From assembly GCA_020726505.1 (NCBI GenBank), contig JAHLEZ010000001.1, positions 4,526,001 to 4,590,000 on the forward strand: a stretch of 64,000 nt of DNA, in the 5' to 3' direction. Each line of letters begins with the position of its first letter. The first letter of the stretch is position 1. Shown here piece by piece: positions 56,833 to 64,000 of this stretch. Below the pieces are notes generated by a model. That model had not been told where the DNA came from. It did not search any database and worked only from the letters and a program-made list of their open reading frames with translations. The DNA comes from Leptodontidium sp. MPI-SDFR-AT-0119 (taxonomy: Eukaryota > Ascomycota > Leotiomycetes > Helotiales > Leptodontidiaceae). Made by a program: the position numbers and the translations under genes.

Positions 56833-57804
56833 GATGTTTAGAAGGTCTAGATAGTATGAAGTCAATATAAGTTTATTTTAACAAGTTCCATTGGCCTATT
56901 GGATAACGACGCGTTGTCATGTCAGTCACAGTCGGTCAGATGCTTAGATGTTCTCGCTTAGCTTGTCAAAAACAGAACGAAAACACAAGTGTTTACATCA
57001 ACAAAATAAACAGGGAGTACGGATTCCCTTCCAGAGATCTTCTCAATCTGAGTGTCAATTCAAATGCGAATGTGCAACAAGATATAAAACCATAAAATAA
57101 CTTACCCTTCAAGTCTAGAATGACACGATTCCCAGACAAACGCCAGCCAAGCCTCTAAACCAAACTCGGGAAACCACTATCCATGGGGCAACTGAATATA
57201 CTACAACGCGAGTTTTAGCATCGTATTATGAATCTTGTTCCGGTAGTTATAGAAGTTAGTTGAGTACACCAAAGTCTCAGAGAAGGGGTACTTCAGACAT
57301 TGAGCCCAAGGCAGCAGAAGAAGTCGGCTAATGTGGCTTAGGGAGATTGATAGAGAATTTGGCTGGTTGGTTGAAGTGAAAATTGCACCTTGGTTCCTAA
57401 ATTTCCTCGATTATAAATTTGCTTACTCTATGTAGAGCGAGAGGCTGTGCCTCACAACCATTGTAATCGACGGCTTCGCTCCTTTTTCGCTTCAGCTTTC
57501 TTGTCATTTGTAAGCCTTTCCGCATTTACTTGGGCACTGCATCGATAGTTGCCAGCATCCGCGAAACAAACAGCCCCCCCGCAAGACAAATCTTCTTGTA
57601 AAACCGTTGAAAATTATGTGCCATATAGATGTAGTGAGTGTATCGACATAGGATTGCGAGAAAAGTTCAATCTGGACTGCCCAAATTAGCGATGCTCGGA
57701 ACAAAACAAACAGTACATATAAGCACTTCGCAAAATGCCTCTAACTTATCTGTGGATCTCTCGCAAATCCTAGATAAACTCAGACTGAACTAAATAAGCA
57801 GATT
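56833..57804. other. Intergenic
   Basis: About 970 bases, A/T-rich near 56860-57100. No supported gene. Confidence 0.5.
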
Positions 57805-58045
57805 TTACTTGCTAAAGGAGACCCAGGTCCAGACATCCGGCGACTCGACTTCCTTTCGGAAAATCCCTTGAGTCTGCCCTGGGTTGTCAGTATGCAAGTG
57901 ACGGTAACACTTACACCGTAAACCAACACCCAATGTCCCAGCAGATACAGACCCAGCAGAAATGCGATGTTTTCCACTGAAGCTCTTTTATCAGTGTTCG
58001 AATCCCGAAGGAACTATGCCCTAGTACCTCAAATTTTGTCGGCAT
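57805..58045 (-). pseudogene. Candidate small one-TM protein, splice phases do not close
   Basis: An exon-like segment encodes NIAFLLGLYLLGHWVLVYG, a clear membrane helix. A GTAAGT donor with CTGAC branch and GGGCAG acceptor then continues in frame as TQGIFRKEVESPDVWTW...FSK to TAA 57805. Upstream, ATG 58045 begins MPTKFE before a GTACTA donor, and CAG precedes the helix exon, but these two are out of phase by one base. Either the first exon lies elsewhere or there is a one-base lesion. The protein would be about 50 residues; the family is not recognised. Confidence 0.35.
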
Positions 58046-59670
58046 CCTCAGGTTCGGAGCCTTCCTTCTCCTTGCGCCAAAGCTAACTTCGCACTTCCGT
58101 TGAATATCGACAAAGGTATAGCTTTAGCCGTTATCTCCTCCACATCGTTGTTTCAACAAGTCCTCTTAACTTCTCTAGCTGGTGTTTCGAACGTAAGTGG
58201 TATCCCCAACATGCTCTACCGGGGCAGGAAGCAATATTTGTAAATCTCCCATCCAGACACCTCTAACATCCGTCTCTTCCCCACATATCCTTTGCCAGAG
58301 TCTATCTCAATTCTGGTCCTCTCCACGAGCCGGTGTCCTCGCATTTCCTTGTATTCTCTGCCTGTCCCCTAACACAGCATCTTGCATCGCCAGTTGACCC
58401 GCAGAAGTCGCAGAAGCCCGAGAAGAATGTCTTGCGTCGATACCGGACTTGAAAAGAAAGCTGATGAAGATTGCGAAAGAGAGAGAGGTGCTTTGAGACA
58501 GGTCTTTTCCTTAAATCTAGGCTGTCACTCTCGCTATCACTAGGCCTATAAACTGCATGATATAGCTTCAAAGCTTCACGCTTGGTCTGGTGGGAACATC
58601 CAAGGCACAACCCCACACGAATCGTTGTCTCAAAGTAGACATCTATCATGTTGTGAGGTATCTAAAGCTCGAGCATAGTAGTATCTACATGACCGCCGTT
58701 GTATCCATCTACCAAAATCCTGGTGTCTTCGTCGCAGATCCAGAACCTAGTGATGTCTTTTTGCCTAGCATCATCGAACCACAACTTCGCAAGCCATGAA
58801 CTCAACAGCTACTCAACACTTGACTGTCGTAACAGTTTCGCAGACTCTACTCTTGATCTCATGTACCTCAATACTTCGTACCCACAGTACAGGAGAGATT
58901 AACCTCCTTTCGAGTCCAAAATCCTCGTTCCCAATCCAAAAAGCCAGAAATCCCACTCCGACCATCATCAGCAGCACCAAGTCTCCCGTCTTGCCTCTCC
59001 TCAACATTCCCGGCGCATTTGCATGAATCAGACAATCTTAAGATGACTTCTAAGACGATCTATCGATATTCGTCCCCCAATCAATAAACTCTCAAGCTAA
59101 GTTTATCCAAGTGAACAATCGCCGCGTCACCAGCAATCTCTCCACGCGCTCTCCTCCACCACATTCCCCTTCCTTCAATTCCTCCAATTCCTCCAATATG
59201 CCAACTATCATTTTAAATCTTCCCGAACTTCACAGCCTCACAATATCAGCTTCATCTCGGAGGTTTAAAATCCAAACGGAAGAGTCTATTGAATCAGCTA
59301 TCTCCCGTTCTTAATGCAATTCAATGCCATCTCTTTAGCAGTTCCACCACCGCTCACTCAGCCTCCTGCTCCTGTCGATCCTCGCTTACGGAGTAAAGTT
59401 TGGAAGGAAGCAGCACAACACAGCCACATAAACCACACACACAAACGAGAAAATTTGAAATGGCACGAATCTCTCATTTCTATGCTTACTTTGCTTTACT
59501 CTCCTTCATTCTACGTATCTCTTGGCAGGATCTATTTATTGGACGCCACGAAAGTTAAACTCGCCGGAGAGGTGGTGCTGCCAAATATAACATTTAATCC
59601 GAATCTATTCGTACTCTTATGGACTTCAAGGATAGCACTGACTACATTATCATTCTAATTTTCTCCCTCC

Positions 59671-59692
59671 TTGTCTTGTCTTGTCTTGTCTT
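59671..59692. repeat. TTGTC x4 tandem repeat
   Basis: Four perfect 5-base units, followed by a T-run. Confidence 0.75.
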
Positions 59693-59852
59693 TTTTCCCT
59701 CCCGTACCTCCGTACTTACTTAATAAGCCCGCTCCGAAGCACCGAGACATAACACGTCAACTCCGCCGATTCCCACTCCGCTTGAGTAAGACAATCTCCT
59801 CCCCTAAAATAAAAATAACTTTGCTAGCTGACATGTTTATTCCCTTGAGAGT

Positions 59853-59865
59853 CCCCCCCCCCCCC
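59853..59865. repeat. Poly-C run (13 C)
   Basis: Thirteen consecutive C on the plus strand; length may vary or be miscalled. Confidence 0.8.
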
Positions 59866-59955
59866 TTTTCTCCCCATCATCTCTCAAGAATTTTTCAACC
59901 GTTAAAACCAGGAGCCAGGGTTGGGCAAAGAAAAAGCAAAAAAAGCGCCCCGAAA

Positions 59956-59976
59956 ATGAAACGAAACGAAACGAAA
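59956..59976. repeat. GAAAC tandem repeat
   Basis: About four GAAAC units in A-rich intergenic sequence. Confidence 0.7.
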
Positions 59977-61922
59977 CATTCAGATCTCCTCATCCAATCC
60001 ATACAGTACACTCAATCAAGCCTCCCCCGCCCACCCTCGCATGGCTAACCCAACGTAGCAAAAAGCCGTTCTGTCCCTGACAACCTACCGTTCCATACCA
60101 CACACCTACCCCGTAAACTCAATCCCAAGTGTCACAAGGCTACACCCGTCCCGACCTGCCATCCGAACCCAACCAAGCCTTTAACTACCAAACTCCCAAA
60201 CACGCACGCACCGCACTAACCCCATCCATCCCTCCCCGCCTCAGAGAAAAAAAGTCAATTCACATTCGCCGAATCCCCAAAATCCAGAAAAGTAAAAATT
60301 TTACCGAGGAAACATTTTCGTTTCGAAGAAATGATAGCCAATGATTGATACGCATGAAGGTCTTAAAACGGCTCTTTTATGCATAAGTTGACGCAGGGGG
60401 AGGATGTGTGATGTCCATCCTACTTCTGCTGTGTGGATGTGATGTAAGCGGGGATCTGAAACTGGTTTTTAAGAGGGTGAGGAAAATTCAACAAAATGTG
60501 CGGCCGGAAAGAGGGAATGGAGGAGACGAATTAGAGAGGGACACGTTTGACGCTGTGGATATTTGGATTTGTACTGTAGAGGCGAGTGGGTGAGTGTGAG
60601 GGATGGAAATTACTTGAGGTGGGTGAGGAAGGAAGCACCAGTGCCTCCTGCCAATGGCCAAGAAGGGCGGCAGAAAATGCAGCAATGACGAATACTCGTG
60701 ATGAAATAAGTAATCCTGATTTGACTAGTATCTCAACGACTTCAGTAACTACCTGCCTCAAATAGTAAGTAGTAAGTCACCATAAGAAAAGAGCCTCGAA
60801 AATGTATCAACAATACACAGTCCAATGAAAAGCAAATCTCACCTCGTCAAGCGATCACATCTCCCATTTCCCTCTTACCTTTGCCAGTAATATCTTCTTA
60901 AGCAAATAAACAGTAACCTTGTCAAACCATTTTCTTGCCATCATCCCATCCCATCCCAACTCACCACATAGGGCTCGGCTTCAGCCGGCCCGCCCCAAGC
61001 AGGTGGACTAGCTCATCGCATCCTGCGACACCAAAAGCTTCATCCAGGCACCAAGCCTCACGTACCAAGGAGAAACCTTATTCCTTATTCCCTGTTCCCC
61101 CACGCAATGCATTGCACTGTATTGTATTGCAATTGCACTTTTGTGAGGCTGGTTTTAGTTGGGTATCTGAGTCATGTCATCCATGTATGTATGCACATGC
61201 TTTCACAGTAGTACAGTACACATTTATCCTGCACTGCACTACACTGCACCGTGCTGTACTGGACCTCGATAGTGACAAGAGGCTGGGGTTTGGTTCTAGA
61301 AGGGGGTAGGAAGAATAGAGTATTATTGTAGGTATGTGAGAAAACGAAAGGGAGGAGGGAAGAAAGCAAGCAAGCAAGTAAGGATTATGAAGTCAAGTCA
61401 ATTCCAAAAGTCAGAGAAGGCAGCAGGAAGAAAGGGCAGGAAAACAATTCTCTTAATCGCAGTTATATTCTTCATCTCTCTCCTCTTCTCCCACAAAGTC
61501 CGAAGATGCGTTACGAACCCCCCATCTGTTCATGATTTCCTCCCCTCCCATCGTGGGTATATAGTTTCGCCGTATTATGATATGATCATCCGCTTCCCCC
61601 GCTACCCCCATGTATACCACCCGTCCATATTCCATATCCATACCATTTTATCCCACAATCAGATGGAATCAAAAAAAGCACAGTCAAAAAAGGAAAACGT
61701 CTACCCGTCCCTCCTCCAGTTGCGCCTTCCATGCCATGCCATATCATACCATGCTTGCTACCTACCCACCCCTCATCCATCCAACCCCATCCGAATCTTC
61801 GTCTGCCTCCTCTCTCATTTCATTCAAAGCCCGCCGTTTCCAGGCAAGGCAGATCCCTATATCCAACCAGCGGAAAAGAAGAATGTAAGGGCCGTGTACA
61901 TCTCATTATAAATTTCTCCACA

Positions 61923-61946
61923 TCTCTCTCTCTCTCTCTCTCTCTT
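61923..61946. repeat. CT dinucleotide microsatellite
   Basis: About eleven uninterrupted TC units. Confidence 0.85.
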
Positions 61947-62557
61947 TCTTTTTTCTGAACATGACATGACGGATCGTGGGCACAAAACTTGGAAGCAGAA
62001 CAATACGAAAAAAGAATGACAAGTCTATATAGTTTCAAAAGAAGAAGGGCAAGAATCGAAGAAATTGAATCGATAAAGCAACGAGAAAGAAAGCAGACGA
62101 AGAAAGGCAGGAAAAGAAAGAAGGTATAAAGGGAAATAAAAAGTATACGGGGAATGTAATTTGGCGCGCTCCAGTCGCGGGAAGGAGTTTATGGTATGGT
62201 ATTGTAGTATAGTATAGTGTATTGGTGTAGTGTGTATCGTAAGTGTGAGTTAGAAGGAAATGGTGTATATGAGTGGCGTCGTGGTCGTGGTCGTACTAGT
62301 GTAGAGTTGTACTATACAATATATTGGAGAGTGGTCCTCATCCGGTGTGTCGTTCGCTCATTTGTTGATGAGTGAGTGGTGCAGGCGTGGCGAGAAGAGA
62401 TAGTTAGAAGTTGTGGAGGGCGGATTTGTAGGCAGCTGTCTGAGCAAGGCCAAGACAGCTAAAGACATCAGTGATGTCGTCGGGCTCATGACTTGAGCTA
62501 GTATTCGGTGTCCCCAAGATCAGAAGTGTGTTCGGCTTCTGCTGGAGACGCGCCCTG

Positions 62558-63559
62558 CTATAACTCTCTGGCTTTTTCTTTGCAAGCAGCCGATGTGAAG
62601 CCTGTGCCGACCTTTTGTGCCACAATACGCCACTTTTCCTGCTCGTAGTCGTGGAGAGCCGTCCGAAGTTTTTGGATCTGGAAAAAAATCGTGTTAGGAT
62701 ACTGCTTGTTTGCCTGTACTCATTATTTAGAGGGATAACTTACAGTCTCATCTGTCCATTGTGTGGTTTTGGCCTTCAACTTTGTACAGTATCGGACCTG
62801 CAATGTACCTGAGGACCGGCCCGGGAAAAACTCCGCGATTTGTTTCCAGGTCAACGACTTATTCTCCTTGAGGTCCACCAACAGTCCATCATCTTCGGGT
62901 GTGAACTTTAGCTTGGGTCCGCGGGGTCGCGGAGCTGGCTGTGGCATTCCCTCCAACCCAACTACACTTGGTGCGCCTCCACTCGGCCCAACCATTGAAT
63001 CCCCCTCACTCATTCGTGGCATCTTCGATCGGTGGCCCTGATTGGGAAGTGGATGGGTGTGGTATTGTATCGGTTGTTGTGCGCTGTAACCTCCCACTCC
63101 TACCATGGACTGCGGAGGCATTTGCGAAGACATACCTCCCATCTCTCCCATCTGCATCTGCTGCCCAGGAAGGCCTTCCATCTCGGATTCCAAGTCATCG
63201 GGTCTCGACCTCTTGGTGCCAGTCGGTTGTTGTAGTCGAGGAGGCCCGTACATCATCCCCTGCCCACCACCAAACTGAGGGGACTGGTGGTGGGCCATGG
63301 GGTGTTCGGCATAGACTTGATGCTGTTGTTGGTGGTGCTGCTGCTGCTGCTGATGTTGCTGGTGCTGTTGCTGTTGGTGATGGTGCTGTTGCGCCGCCAG
63401 GTGCTGCTCGTGTAGGGAAGTGAGGCCTTGAGCGCCACCGTGCTGGATATCTGGGACATGAGGAACATAAACGCGCTCTTCGGGATGAGGTTCGGGATGG
63501 GCAGCATAGTCGATATAAGGATCGTGGCCTTGTTCGTGGCCTGGTCGATAGCCAGACAT
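62558..63559 (-). CDS. SANT/Myb-like DNA-binding protein with polyglutamine tract
   Basis: Exons 63559-62744 and 62677-62558 give 311 aa. The N-terminal 200 residues are disordered, with a His/Gln-rich run (about 57-82), Gly/Met-rich stretches and a basic KRSRPDDLESE motif. The C-terminal 100 residues hold two tandem SANT/Myb-like repeats: LKFTPEDDGLLVDLKENKSL...WKQIAEFFPGRSSGTLQVRYC, then TQWTDETIQKLRTALHDYEQ...WRIVAQKVGTGFTSAACKEKA. The second repeat is completed only after the intron (donor GTAAGT at 62743, acceptor CCAG), which supports the model. It is probably a nuclear transcription regulator. A GTG-initiated extension upstream is ignored because ATG 63559 is available. Confidence 0.82.
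63319..63391 (-). repeat. CAG/CAC-type repeat coding His/Gln run
   Basis: Imperfect trinucleotide repeat in the SANT/Myb gene encodes a mixed Gln/His tract of about 25 residues; likely length-polymorphic. Confidence 0.8.
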
Positions 63560-64000
63560 GCATGGATTCCGCCACAGCGAGCTGCTCTCGCAGGTCGCTG
63601 GGGGCAGTAGTACTATTTGCTGGATCACTGCTGGGCTGTGGGTGCGCGCGGGTTACTCAGAGGCAGCGGCGGTGTTTCCAGAAGGCTGATGAATGCTGCG
63701 TCGCTTGTTTGTTTTGAGGTCTTGCGAGACGGTGATCGTTTCGATGGGTATATGCTTTCTCTATTATAGGTGCTGCTGGATCATAAAGCCGAGTAGGGCA
63801 TAGGGCCGATGAGACTCCAAACAGAGCAGCAGCGCAACAGATCTCAAGCTTTTTCCGTGAGGCTTCCGTCGTCGTAGTGAGTGAGGAACACTGGCTATCC
63901 GCGAGCAGGCGGTAGGTTTTGCTGTTGACCAAGAATGAACGTGTCGAGATACCTGCCGAAGGGAGTGTATAGAGGGCATGCCTTTGCATTATATCTGTCG
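63560..64000. other. Upstream region of the SANT/Myb gene
   Basis: 440 bases to the window end. Presumably promoter and 5' UTR; no gene supported. Confidence 0.5.

Larger units (their letters stand above)
58046..62557. other. 4.5 kb gene-poor region with simple repeats
   Basis: No gene I can support. It contains a C13 run, TTGTC and GAAAC short repeats, a long CT run, and runs of AG near 62030-62140. Many short open frames start with non-ATG codons or are low complexity. The right end is the 3' flank of the SANT/Myb gene. Confidence 0.5.

Noticed and set aside
57990..58010. Possible tRNA T-loop TTCGAATC
   Set aside because: Flanking bases do not form a T-stem and no cloverleaf is possible; it lies inside an intron-like region.
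61333..61958. Plus-strand frames rich in Ser/His/Pro
   Set aside because: Low-complexity CT-rich sequence beside a microsatellite; no conserved features.
63657..63989. Minus-strand 110-codon frame upstream of the SANT/Myb gene
   Set aside because: In the expected 5' UTR/promoter; no domain, and its frame does not continue into the gene.

Overview
The window reads as nuclear DNA of a filamentous ascomycete fungus. Genes are compact and on both strands. Introns are mostly 45-145 nt with GTAAGT-type donors, CTAAC/CTGAC-like branch sites and YAG acceptors. Most recognisable products are eukaryotic or fungal housekeeping proteins: SRP14, ribonucleotide reductase small subunit, DCP2, IBA57, a Cwc23-type DnaJ, a RAD5-type helicase, an NDUFAF6-like protein and an LDB19-type alpha-arrestin. 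An expansion of 2EXR-domain proteins suggests a Pezizomycotina, perhaps Leotiomycetes; that placement is inference. I see no tRNA or rRNA gene, no CRISPR and no intact transposon.

Layout. 0-18.7 kb: a broken SRPK-like kinase, then SRP14, RNR2 (-), a DUF4112 protein (-), DCP2, IBA57 and a Cwc23-like DnaJ (-), a 1.9 kb gap, a frameshifted hypothetical gene (-) and an unrecognised 545-aa protein. 18.9-21.9 kb: a divergent pair, a thymine-7-hydroxylase-like Fe(II)/2-oxoglutarate dioxygenase (-) and an isoorotate-decarboxylase-like amidohydrolase (+). They share a 604-bp intergenic region holding tandem GATAAG sites. Together they would oxidise the methyl group of thymine and then remove it as CO2, giving uracil. 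22.1-29 kb: four apparently intact 2EXR genes, all on the minus strand. 31.2-32.7 kb: an alpha-arrestin with two PPxY motifs. 32.7-38.0 kb: a gene-poor stretch. 38.7-45.9 kb: three decayed 2EXR genes, all on the plus strand, interrupted by a ten-exon secreted cysteine-rich protein gene (-) with an in-frame TAG. 47-55.9 kb: an FAD monooxygenase (-), a BTB-like protein, the RAD5-type helicase (-) and the NDUFAF6-like gene. 56-62.5 kb: mostly non-coding with simple repeats. 62.6-63.6 kb: a two-repeat SANT/Myb-like protein (-).

Two themes stand out. One is the linked thymine-to-uracil gene pair. The other is accessory-gene decay: at least five genes (a kinase, three 2EXR genes, a secreted protein) and probably a sixth carry inactivating changes. 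Every in-frame premature stop I could place is TAG, although TAG is also a common normal stop here. Exon models were built by eye from splice signals and frame continuity, so boundaries should be read as proposals.
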